This document shows, piece by piece, positions 1 through 5,639 of a DNA stretch of 7,133 bases. The notes under the pieces were generated by a model. The model did not search any database. It was not told where the DNA came from and saw only the letters and a list, made by a program, of their open reading frames with translations. Within the stretch, counting starts at the first letter, position 1; every line of letters begins with the position of its first letter. The position numbers and the translations under genes are program-made. Origin of the DNA: Alphaproteobacteria bacterium (GTDB lineage Bacteria; Pseudomonadota; Alphaproteobacteria; UBA828). Location of the stretch: NCBI GenBank assembly GCA_018668475.1, contig JABJCZ010000130.1, positions 1 to 7,133 on the forward strand, read 5' to 3'.

Positions 1-148
1 CAATCAGTCGACATACATTCCGGTGGGCGCGGAGCATCAACTTGAAAACAATGGTGACGACCCCCTCGTTGTCATCGAGGTTCAGACCGGCGACTACCTG
101 GGTGAGGATGATATCGTCCGGTTGGAAGACCGTTACGGCCGCGATTAA
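1..148 (+). CDS. manC: Mannose-1-phosphate guanylyltransferase / mannose-6-phosphate isomerase, C-terminal end (partial)
   Basis: This is the 3' end of a gene that begins outside the window; the frame starts at base 2 and ends at the TAA at 146-148, giving 48 residues. The visible part reads [14 protein letters not shown], then [26 protein letters not shown]. The ending [16 protein letters not shown] is the characteristic C-terminus of the type II bifunctional enzymes (AlgA/ManC/CpsB/XanB). The fragment belongs to the C-terminal cupin-fold isomerase domain, which converts fructose-6-phosphate to mannose-6-phosphate. The N-terminal nucleotidyltransferase domain, which makes GDP-mannose from mannose-1-phosphate and GTP, is expected upstream but cannot be seen. 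The cytoplasmic product feeds GDP-mannose into exopolysaccharide or O-antigen synthesis. The gene converges on the TRAP permease with 16 nt between stop codons. The symbol manC is the generic family name; algA or cpsB would fit equally. Confidence 0.9.
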   Translation, partial: NQSTYIPVGAEHQLENNGDDPLVVIEVQTGDYLGEDDIVRLEDRYGRD

Positions 149-155
149 TTTCGTG

Positions 156-170
156 TCCTGACTGTCAGGA
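156..170. repeat. Short inverted repeat between convergent stop codons
   Basis: TCCTGA (156-161) and TCAGGA (165-170) form a perfect 6-bp stem with a 3-nt loop. It sits between, and overlaps the end of, the convergent guanylyltransferase and TRAP permease genes. It could act as a weak bidirectional transcription end. Neither side has a T-run, so it is not a canonical intrinsic terminator. Confidence 0.3.
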
Positions 171-2363
171 TCGCCCGCTGCCAAACCGTTTGATGCCGAA
201 CCGTGGTATCGGCGTTTCGCCGGCCCGCCAGCGTTGAAATATGTAAAGCCCGGCGGTTGCTATGAGCGCCGCTGCCTGAATCATCTCGCGTGCGATACCG
301 ATGGGATCCGCCAGCAGAGACGGGCGGAAAAGTATGAGGCAGAGCCCCAACAGAACAAGCCGCGCCAAAATCCCGCTACGCGCTGCGAAGAACCCTTGCA
401 AGGCTGCGGCGAAAGTAAACATCGCCGCCAGTGATGCCACGAATATCCAGAGTATCCGGAGCGGGTTGTCGATCCAGACTGTATGCCCACTGGCGTCGAC
501 GCCGTCGATCATCAGTAGTTCCAGATTGAACAAAAACACGAACGGCAAAATGGCGGTGCGCAGGTCGTAACTGAAACCCTGAAGGCCGGTGCGGATGGGG
601 TCGGATTTTGCAATGGCCGCCGCGGCATAGGCCGCAAGGCCGACGGGCGGTGTGTCGTCGGCCAGTATTCCGAAATAGAATACGAACAGGTGCGCTGCGA
701 TGAGAGGGAATATCAGGCCGGCGTCGCCGCCCAGGCTGACAATCACCGGCGCGGTCAATGTCGCCATAATAATGTAATTGGCGGTGGTCGGCAGGCCCAT
801 GCCGAGGATCATGCTGGTGATCGCAGTCAGGATCAGCATAATCCAGACGCTGCCGCCAGAAACCGTCCCTATGAGATTGACAAAGCGGCCAACCAGGCCG
901 GTCGAAGTGACGACGCCGACGATGATGCCAGCGGTCGCGGTGGCGACGCCAACCGCAATCATGTTGCGCGCGCCATTGATCAACCCGTCAATGATATCGC
1001 GCAGGCCATCCATCGCCGTGCGTCGCAGCAGGGTCGGCAGGGCGTGGACCTCCTCGCCATGCCTGCGATGGTAGAGCCAGGCGAGATAGGCGATGACGGG
1101 GCGCTGGATGAGCATGATCACTGCGAGCGATTCAATGGCGAGCAGGGCTGCAGTGATAGATGAGCGACGCAGCACGACCAGGTAAACCATCAGGACAATG
1201 ACGGGGACCAGGTAATGCAGGCCGCGCAGGACGGTTTTACCAAAGCGCGGGAGTTCGGAGCGGGGTATCGGCGCAATGTTCAGTTTTCGCGCCTCAAGGT
1301 GCACTACGTAAAACAACGTGATGTAGGAAATTAGCGCGGGAATGATAGCGGCGCGCACGACATCGAGATAAGGAATGCCGATAATCTCGGCCATTATGAA
1401 TGCGGCGGCACCCATCACCGGCGGCATTAATTGTCCGTTGGTCGAGGCGGCGACTTCCACGGCGGCAGCCTTGTGCGCAGGCAGGCCGGCCCGTTTCATC
1501 AGCGGTATGGTGAACGTGCCGGTGGTAACGGTATTGGCAATCGAGGAGCCTGAGACCAGTCCTGTCAGACCTGAGGCAACGACGGCGGCCTTGGCAGGCC
1601 CACCCCGCATCCATCCCAGACTTGAGAATGCGACATCGATAAAATAACGCCCGGCACCGGCCCGGTCGAGTAGAGCGCCAAAGAGTACAAACAGAAAGAC
1701 GAAGCTGGTCGACACTCCAAGCGGCACCCCGAAGATACCGCTGTCGGCGAGGTATTGATCGTTGATGACATATTCGAGCGGAATGCCACGGTGCCTCAAA
1801 AACTCCGGCATGTAGGGCCCGGCAAAACTGTAGGCGAGAAAGATGATTGCGAGGATCGGCAGGGCCGCGCCGAGCGCCCGCCGGGCAGCTTCCAGCAACA
1901 GCAGGATCATGGCGACGCCAACCCATACGTCGGTATCGCTGGGAATACCCTGGCGCGTGACGATGCCTTTGTAGTCCCACCAGATATACAGCGCCGCAGC
2001 GGTGCCGAGCACACCGAGAATTACGTCGGTGATCGGAATATAGGAGCGGTTGGAGCGGTGTGACTGAAACAAGCCAATGCGTTGAAACAGGCGCGCCCAA
2101 AGCGGCGGTTGGTCGGACTTAAAGGAGGGGTAGGCGAGGTAGACGAGCATTATGGCAAAGGCCAGGTGCCACGAACGGGCAATGATCGCGTTGACCGGCA
2201 CATAGGCGATATAGAGCTGGTAACCGGACCAGGCCAAGCAGAGGCCGGTGATCGCCCATCGCGACAGCCAGTACGCCGGGATGCGCGGGCCGGTCTCGTT
2301 TAGCGCAATGTCCTCCGCTGCTGCGCTGCCGTCGGCCGGGCCTTCAGACTTCTTCCGGGTCAT
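165..2363 (-). CDS. TRAP transporter fused permease (DctQ-DctM), TAXI-associated
   Basis: Integral inner-membrane permease of a TRAP secondary transporter; it couples solute uptake to an ion gradient, usually sodium. The 732-residue product is the fused type: an N-terminal DctQ-like part with several hydrophobic segments (about residues 30-185), then a large DctM domain (about 210-620). Family signatures include GGPAKAAVVASGLTGLVSGS near residues 254-273, then STNGQLMPPVMGAAAFIMAE, LGMGLPTTANYIIMATL near 521-537, and FGILADDTPPVGLAAYAAAA near 564-583. A hydrophobic C-terminal extension of about 100 residues follows. The gene lies just downstream of the TAXI binding protein on the same strand, forming a classic operon. 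I chose the ATG at 2361-2363 because a GGAG lies 11 nt upstream (2375-2378). A GTG at 2412-2414 would add 17 residues, but it directly follows a strong hairpin and has no Shine-Dalgarno. Family is certain; substrate cannot be read from the sequence. Confidence 0.95.
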   Translation of the reverse strand: MTRKKSEGPADGSAAAEDIALNETGPRIPAYWLSRWAITGLCLAWSGYQLYIAYVPVNAIIARSWHLAFAIMLVYLAYPSFKSDQPPLWARLFQRIGLFQSHRSNRSYIPITDVILGVLGTAAALYIWWDYKGIVTRQGIPSDTDVWVGVAMILLLLEAARRALGAALPILAIIFLAYSFAGPYMPEFLRHRGIPLEYVINDQYLADSGIFGVPLGVSTSFVFLFVLFGALLDRAGAGRYFIDVAFSSLGWMRGGPAKAAVVASGLTGLVSGSSIANTVTTGTFTIPLMKRAGLPAHKAAAVEVAASTNGQLMPPVMGAAAFIMAEIIGIPYLDVVRAAIIPALISYITLFYVVHLEARKLNIAPIPRSELPRFGKTVLRGLHYLVPVIVLMVYLVVLRRSSITAALLAIESLAVIMLIQRPVIAYLAWLYHRRHGEEVHALPTLLRRTAMDGLRDIIDGLINGARNMIAVGVATATAGIIVGVVTSTGLVGRFVNLIGTVSGGSVWIMLILTAITSMILGMGLPTTANYIIMATLTAPVIVSLGGDAGLIFPLIAAHLFVFYFGILADDTPPVGLAAYAAAAIAKSDPIRTGLQGFSYDLRTAILPFVFLFNLELLMIDGVDASGHTVWIDNPLRILWIFVASLAAMFTFAAALQGFFAARSGILARLVLLGLCLILFRPSLLADPIGIAREMIQAAALIATAGLYIFQRWRAGETPIPRFGIKRFGSGRS

Positions 2364-2421
2364 GCGGGGCAGGGCTCCAGAGGCGTTGTGTTGATCACGG
2401 CCGTCGTCAGGCACAAACGAA

Positions 2422-2444
2422 CAGGGGCGGCATCGCCGCCCCTG
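2422..2444 (-). terminator. Intercistronic hairpin between TAXI binding protein and permease
   Basis: CAGGGGCGGC (2422-2431) pairs perfectly with GCCGCCCCTG (2435-2444), giving a GC-rich 10-bp stem with a 3-nt loop. On the - strand it follows the binding-protein stop codon by 26 nt and is followed by TTCGTTTGTG, which is only moderately T-rich. It could be a leaky terminator or an RNA-stabilising 3' structure that keeps binding-protein expression above permease expression, a known pattern in binding-protein-dependent transporters. The structure is directly visible; the role is inferred. Confidence 0.6.
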
Positions 2445-2470
2445 CCTGGGTCAAGATAGACGAGTCGACG

Positions 2471-3436
2471 TCATTTCCAGCCGCGCTCGCGGTAATATTT
2501 CAGAGCGCCCGGGTGCAACGGAGCACTCAGCCCCTGGAGCATGGATTCGGGCGACAGGACGCGAAATGCCTTGTGGGCGCCCCGCAGTTCATCGAGATGC
2601 TCGAACACACCTTTGACAAGCGCGTAAATCATCTCATCCGACGTGTTCTCGCTGGTGACCACCGTCGCGGTTACAGCATAGGTTTCCACCCCCTGATCGA
2701 CACCGGTGTATGTGCCTGCCGGAATAGTGGTCATCACATAGTAGGGCCGCTCATTGACGTAGTCGCGAATGGCAGCCGAGTTGATCGGCACGATGGCGAG
2801 ATCAGTTGAATTGGCGGGCTCTTCAATGGCCGCTGCCGGATTACCAACAGTGTAGAAGAAGGCGTCAATTTTCCGGTCCACCAGCGCGCGGCTGGCTTCC
2901 TGCTGCTGCAGGCCCTGAGCGTCAATGTCGGTTTCGCTGTCAATTCCATGCAGGCGCAACACGTCTTCCGCATTGCCGCGCTGGCCAGACCCCGGGTTGC
3001 CGATATTTACAACCTTGCCCTTGAGGTCAGCGACGGACGAAATGCCGGCGTCCTTGCGCGTGACCAGAAGAACGGTTTCCGGGTGCATGCTGAACAGGCT
3101 GCGCAGTCCGCCCTGGGGCTTGCCCTCGAACTCGCCCATGCCGTTGGCGGCTTCATAGTTGCGATCCGACTGGGCGACACCGACATCCAGCAGGCCCCGC
3201 TCGACAGCACGGATGTTGAACACCGAACCGAGTGCCGGGCGACCAACGCAGTTGTAATTGTCGCCGTCGTATTTGTTGAGCAGATTACAGACGTGCAGGG
3301 CGACTTGATAATAGACGCCTGTTACGGACCCTCCACCAATGAGGATGTCCTGTCCGGCCCTGGCTGGTTGCGTAGCGACCAGGCCGCTGAGAAAAACCGC
3401 ACCAACTGCGGCAAGAATGGCTCTGCGGGCAATCAT
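2471..3436 (-). CDS. TAXI-family TRAP transporter solute-binding protein
   Basis: Periplasmic substrate-capture subunit of the TRAP transporter, delivering its ligand to the adjacent fused permease. The product is 321 residues, typical for the TAXI (TRAP-associated extracytoplasmic immunogenic protein) family. Residues 1-27 form a Sec signal peptide: MIARR, a hydrophobic core, then a QPARA cleavage site before GQDILIGGG. The opening strand ILIGGGSVTGVYYQVA (31-46) is the TAXI hallmark. LKGKVVNIGNPGSGQRGNAEDVL (138-160) and KIDAFFYTVGNPAAAIEE (189-206) match conserved parts of the two lobes. Cys50 and Cys63 could form a periplasmic disulfide. The start at 3434-3436 is supported by GGAGG (3443-3447) 6 nt upstream; longer in-frame extensions would bury the signal peptide. 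It is first in the operon. Known TAXI proteins bind dicarboxylates or glutamate, but the ligand here is unknown. Confidence 0.95.
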   Translation of the reverse strand: MIARRAILAAVGAVFLSGLVATQPARAGQDILIGGGSVTGVYYQVALHVCNLLNKYDGDNYNCVGRPALGSVFNIRAVERGLLDVGVAQSDRNYEAANGMGEFEGKPQGGLRSLFSMHPETVLLVTRKDAGISSVADLKGKVVNIGNPGSGQRGNAEDVLRLHGIDSETDIDAQGLQQQEASRALVDRKIDAFFYTVGNPAAAIEEPANSTDLAIVPINSAAIRDYVNERPYYVMTTIPAGTYTGVDQGVETYAVTATVVTSENTSDEMIYALVKGVFEHLDELRGAHKAFRVLSPESMLQGLSAPLHPGALKYYRERGWK

Positions 3437-3442
3437 TGCACA

Positions 3443-3447
3443 CCTCC
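3443..3447 (-). promoter_or_regulatory. Shine-Dalgarno of the TAXI binding protein
   Basis: GGAGG on the - strand lies 6 nt before the ATG at 3434-3436. It fixes that ATG as the start and excludes the upstream in-frame ATG at 3452-3454, which sits immediately before this site. It is the strongest ribosome-binding site seen in the window. Confidence 0.8.
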
Positions 3448-3613
3448 CTCTCATCTGTTTCCCCCGGGTTCGGCAACGCTCGGAAAGCGCGCTCCCGCTG
3501 GCTTGTTTATTGTGCTGAATGAAAACCCTATCTGCTGGGTAGCGTGGGTTCAACCCGCCCGTCGATTGTTATCTGAAGCGGGATGCGGGTTGGCCTCTCC
3601 CAGGCAAGGTATG

Positions 3614-3628
3614 TTGGCCTTCGGCCAA
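3614..3628. repeat. Perfect inverted repeat TTGGCC-TTC-GGCCAA upstream of FNT gene
   Basis: TTGGCC (3614-3619) and GGCCAA (3623-3628) are perfect inverted copies separated by 3 nt. The repeat lies in the divergent control region and covers the position of a possible -35 element for the FNT gene. It could be a small operator for a dimeric regulator or an RNA hairpin. No specific regulator can be named. Confidence 0.45.
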
Positions 3629-3640
3629 AGCGGGTACAAT
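3614..3640 (+). promoter_or_regulatory. Candidate sigma70-type promoter for the FNT channel gene
   Basis: TACAAT at 3635-3640 differs from the -10 consensus by one base. TTGGCC at 3614-3619 is a partial -35 match with a short 15-bp spacer. Transcription would begin near 3647, so a GTG at 3654 would be almost leaderless while the ATGs at 3669 or 3684 would have short leaders. The call rests on motif resemblance only. Confidence 0.3.
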
Positions 3641-3683
3641 CGGGCTGAATCACGTGCCAGCCTCGAAGATGAATGGGTCTCCC

Positions 3684-4574
3684 ATGTCTCCACCGGACGA
3701 TCAGGAAACAGAAATTCACGGCCATCCCGAACGCATCGATTCGCTGTTGCCGGATGAAATGGCACTGCGCGCCGAGGCGATCGGCGAAAAAAAGGCGCAA
3801 CTAGATCTGTTGCGGTTATTCGCTCTGGCCGTGCTGGCGGGCGCGTTCATCAGTTTCGGTGCCATGTTTGCAACCGTCGCGGCGGCGGGCGCAGAAGGTG
3901 TTTTGCCCTACGGCGTGACGCGGGTGCTGGTTGGGGTGGTGTTCTCGCTCGGGCTGGTTCTGGTCATCGTTGGCGGCGCCGAGCTGTTCACCGGCAATGC
4001 GCTCATTGTAATGGGTTGGGCGGCGCGGCGGGTCTCAACGGTGTCGGTCCTGCGCAATTGGGGAATCGTCTATGTCGGCAATATGGTGGGCGCCATATCC
4101 ACCGCTGGCCTCATATTTTTGTCCGGGCAGCACGAATTTGGCGACGGCTCGGTTGGGCGAGTGGCGCTTGCCACTGCAGATGCGAAAGGCGGCCTCGGAT
4201 TCGGCCAGGCCTTAGCCCTCGGCGTCCTATGCAATGTGTTGGTTTGTCTAGCGGTTTGGCTGTCCCTGAGTGCCCGCACGACATTTGGCAAGATTATGGC
4301 CATCGTGCCGCCGACTGCCGCGTTCGTAGCTGGCGGATTCGAGCATTCCATCGCGAACATGTATTTCATGCCGCTGGCACTGTTCATCAAAGCCGGGGGC
4401 AGCGAAGGGTTCTGGCAGCTGAGCGGGGTAATGCCGGCAGATTATCCAATGCTCGGCTGGGGCCGGTTCGTACTCAATCTGGTGCCAGTGACCATTGGTA
4501 ATATTATTGGTGGGGGCGGGCTGGTTGGCGCGGTGTACTGGTTCGTCTATCTGCGCGCGCGTAAACTGCGTTGA
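3684..4574 (+). CDS. Formate/nitrite transporter (FNT) family channel
   Basis: Inner-membrane channel of the FocA/NirC superfamily, which assembles as a pentamer and moves small monovalent anions such as formate, nitrite or hydrosulfide. The 296-residue product has a hydrophilic N-terminal tail of about 40 residues, then six hydrophobic segments. Family signatures include LAGAFISFGAMFATV (51-65), GAELFTGNAL (98-107), NWGIVYVGNMVGA (125-137), NVLVCLAVW (184-192) and GFEHSIANMYFMP (218-230). The pore residues equivalent to FocA Lys156 and His209 are both present, as Lys168 (TADAKGG) and His221 (FEHSIAN). The start is uncertain: ATG at 3684 has a weak GGG 6 nt upstream, while ATG at 3669 and GTG at 3654 lack a good ribosome-binding site. 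No formate- or nitrite-metabolising gene adjoins it, so the physiological anion is unknown. FocA and NirC subtypes cannot be separated by eye. Confidence 0.93.
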   Translation: MSPPDDQETEIHGHPERIDSLLPDEMALRAEAIGEKKAQLDLLRLFALAVLAGAFISFGAMFATVAAAGAEGVLPYGVTRVLVGVVFSLGLVLVIVGGAELFTGNALIVMGWAARRVSTVSVLRNWGIVYVGNMVGAISTAGLIFLSGQHEFGDGSVGRVALATADAKGGLGFGQALALGVLCNVLVCLAVWLSLSARTTFGKIMAIVPPTAAFVAGGFEHSIANMYFMPLALFIKAGGSEGFWQLSGVMPADYPMLGWGRFVLNLVPVTIGNIIGGGGLVGAVYWFVYLRARKLR

Positions 4575-4591
4575 TCACGGCCTGGCGCGGG

Positions 4592-5146
4592 CTACTTGAT
4601 GAGTTTGGAAAGCGCTTTGAATTCGTCCGTGCCCGCAACTTCCAACCACTCGAATATGACCATTTCAGTGGTTACGCAGGTCGCGCCCATTGCGGCCATT
4701 CGTGAGATTGCGGCGTCCCGATTTGCCGCCGTGCGAGAGCCGCAGGCATCTGTCACCAGATAGACATCACTGCCTTGCGCCATCAGGTCGGCCACGGTTT
4801 GCAGAACACACACATGCGTTTCCGTGCCACAAATGATGGCCTGATTTCGCCCAGATTTCCGCCAATTATCAACATGCTTGGTCACATCGGCGTTTTTCCC
4901 CGCACTAAAAGTTAGCTTACTAAATATTTCCGTAGAATTGCCGCATTTCTGTTTGATTTCGGGGATCGTCGGGCCCAAACCACGCGGGTATTGCTCCGTA
5001 ACCAGCGCTGGAATGTCGAGGGCTGCAGCGCCATCAAGCAATATGCCGGCCTGCTTGGTGATTTCATCGCCGCCGTTGATCGCCGGCTGCAGCCGTTCCT
5101 GCAGGTCAACAATGACAAGCCCGCTCCGGGCGGCGGACATCAACAT
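4592..5146 (-). CDS. Isochorismatase-family cysteine hydrolase
   Basis: Soluble alpha/beta hydrolase of the isochorismatase/nicotinamidase superfamily; 184 residues, a typical single-domain length. The catalytic triad is intact: Asp14 (GLVIVDLQERL), Lys77 (FSKLTFSA) and the nucleophile Cys113 (CGTETHVCVLQT). TEQYPRGLGPTIPEI (50-64) resembles the ISOC1/YcaC-like branch rather than true isochorismate lyases, and there is no aryl-carrier domain, so a siderophore role is unlikely. The reaction is probably amide or related C-N hydrolysis; the substrate is unknown. It is a single gene, convergent with the FNT gene (17 nt between stops) and divergent from the ferredoxin reductase across an A/T-rich spacer. 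The ATG at 5144-5146 has no correctly spaced Shine-Dalgarno. The in-frame ATG at 5138-5140 (MSAARSG) may be the true start, because a tiny upstream ORF ends on it. Confidence 0.92.
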   Translation of the reverse strand: MLMSAARSGLVIVDLQERLQPAINGGDEITKQAGILLDGAAALDIPALVTEQYPRGLGPTIPEIKQKCGNSTEIFSKLTFSAGKNADVTKHVDNWRKSGRNQAIICGTETHVCVLQTVADLMAQGSDVYLVTDACGSRTAANRDAAISRMAAMGATCVTTEMVIFEWLEVAGTDEFKALSKLIK

Positions 5147-5171
5147 GGCATCGGCATCGGGTCGTTCTCCT
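5140..5171 (-). promoter_or_regulatory. Possible leader mini-ORF with Shine-Dalgarno coupled to the hydrolase start
   Basis: On the - strand, AGGAG (5167-5171) is followed after 9 nt by ATG (5155-5157), opening a five-codon frame MPMPC that stops at TGA (5140-5142). That TGA overlaps the second in-frame ATG of the hydrolase as TGATG (5138-5142). The only well-spaced ribosome-binding site in the leader therefore serves the mini-ORF, which suggests termination-reinitiation coupling onto the residue-3 ATG. The geometry is visible; function is inference. Confidence 0.35.
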
Positions 5172-5179
5172 ATTGTGAG

Positions 5180-5200
5180 GCGCGAAAATTAGGGTCGCGC
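5180..5200. repeat. Inverted repeat GCGCGA-N9-TCGCGC in the hydrolase leader
   Basis: GCGCGA (5180-5185) and TCGCGC (5195-5200) are perfect inverted arms with a 9-nt A/T-leaning centre. They lie about 35 nt upstream of the hydrolase start on the - strand. It may be an operator or a leader RNA stem. A 6-bp dyad can occur by chance in GC-rich DNA. Confidence 0.3.
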
Positions 5201-5217
5201 AAAGATGCCTCGCAGAC

Positions 5218-5233
5218 AAGGGCCATTGCCCTT
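5218..5233. repeat. Inverted repeat AAGGGC-CATT-GCCCTT
   Basis: AAGGGC (5218-5223) and GCCCTT (5228-5233) can form a 6-bp stem with a 4-nt loop, in the spacer upstream of the hydrolase. No T-run follows on either strand, so it is not a convincing terminator. Function unknown. Confidence 0.3.
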
Positions 5234-5382
5234 CGGCGATCTCCCATCTACCGCAGATAATCGGGTGTAATTTCCTTAGAGTCATACATTCACATCATCG
5301 TCCAAATCAGGACGTGACGATGAGCGATCGACGGCTGAATATTCATAATTATCAGCAAGTTGGGAATCTATACACCGCCCGG

Positions 5383-5409
5383 TGTGGATAACTCTGACAT
5401 TGTGGACAA
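5383..5409 (-). promoter_or_regulatory. Tandem DnaA-box-like sequences
   Basis: TGTGGATAA at 5383-5391 is the exact reverse complement of the strong DnaA box TTATCCACA. TGTGGACAA at 5401-5409 is the same box with one mismatch, in the same orientation, with an 18-bp repeat period. A weaker 7-of-9 match in the opposite orientation, CTATACACC, lies at 5368-5376. The group sits between A/T-rich stretches, as in replication origins or DnaA-controlled promoters. No replication gene (dnaA, parAB, hemE, gidA, rep) is in the window, so the role is open. Confidence 0.45.
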
Positions 5410-5563
5410 ATGAAATATCGCCTTTGCTTCAAATAGATACTTCATTAACCAGTTATGTATCGGCTATATTCAACTTAACACTTTGATATAACATGGTTTA
5501 GACGCAACTATGAGAAGTATTGTGCTGACATAATTTCTCCTATTGATTCGCGCCCAAAAACCG

Positions 5564-5592
5564 TTTTCATTGGTTCGACCACCTGTCATAGT
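5564..5592 (+). promoter_or_regulatory. Weak candidate promoter for the ferredoxin reductase
   Basis: TTTTCA (5564-5569) and CATAGT (5587-5592) are separated by 17 bp, and each matches the sigma70 consensus at 4 of 6 positions. Transcription would start near 5599, about 40 nt before the ATG at 5640. The match is poor, and other sites in the A/T-rich region could equally serve. Confidence 0.2.
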
Positions 5593-5625
5593 GACCTCAT
5601 TCAAGTGATGAAATGTGGGTAAATC

Positions 5626-5631
5626 AGGGGA
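5626..5631 (+). promoter_or_regulatory. Shine-Dalgarno of the ferredoxin reductase
   Basis: AGGGGA lies 8 nt before the ATG at 5640-5642 and supports that start. The alternative in-frame ATG at 5613, nine codons earlier, has no comparable site and would put extra residues before the FAD-binding strand. Confidence 0.6.
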
Positions 5632-5639
5632 AGACGGAG

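Larger units (their letters stand above)
5201..5612. other. A/T-rich divergent intergenic region without a credible gene
   Basis: From about 5260 to 5570 the sequence becomes markedly A/T-rich compared with the GC-rich genes around it. It has frequent stop codons and no ORF with family resemblance, codon bias or ribosome-binding site. It should hold the promoters for both the hydrolase (-) and the ferredoxin reductase (+), but no strong sigma70 match stands out. Notable contents are a palindrome pair at 5336-5352 (TGAATATTCA followed by ATAATTAT), a GC dyad at 5372-5385 (ACACCG-CC-CGGTGT) and two DnaA-box-like sequences at 5383-5409. Confidence 0.6.

Noticed and set aside
690..1163. 157-residue + strand reading frame
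   Set aside because: It is antisense to the TRAP permease, lacks any family resemblance and is rich in Ala/Arg/Asp typical of a GC-rich shadow frame.
1294..2100. 268-residue - strand reading frame
   Set aside because: It lies inside the permease in another frame; the permease frame carries all DctM motifs and hydrophobic segments, this one none.
3437..3553. N-terminal extension of the TAXI binding protein to a TTG at 3551-3553
   Set aside because: The extension would put 39 residues before a clean signal peptide, whereas the ATG at 3434-3436 has GGAGG 6 nt upstream.
3546..3556. GGGTT-C-AACCC dyad in the divergent control region
   Set aside because: The one-base centre is too tight for an RNA hairpin, and the arms are short enough to be chance in GC-rich DNA.
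3654..3683. GTG at 3654 as start of the FNT gene
   Set aside because: No Shine-Dalgarno precedes it, and the candidate -10 at 3635-3640 would leave almost no leader. It is not excluded, only less likely.
2948..3757. 269-residue + strand reading frame
   Set aside because: It is mostly antisense to the TAXI binding protein and runs into the FNT start region; no recognisable domain or supported start.
2390..4582. 13-bp direct repeat GTTGATCACGGCC at 2390-2402 and 4570-4582
   Set aside because: One such match in about 7 kb is close to chance expectation, and the copies are in unrelated contexts.
4575..4591. Terminator between the convergent FNT and hydrolase genes
   Set aside because: The 17-nt gap has no stable perfect stem and no T-run.
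5279..5549. Three GANTC (CcrM-type) sites at 5279, 5364 and 5545 near the DnaA boxes
   Set aside because: The density is only slightly above chance and similar sites occur elsewhere in the window, so they do not strengthen an origin claim.
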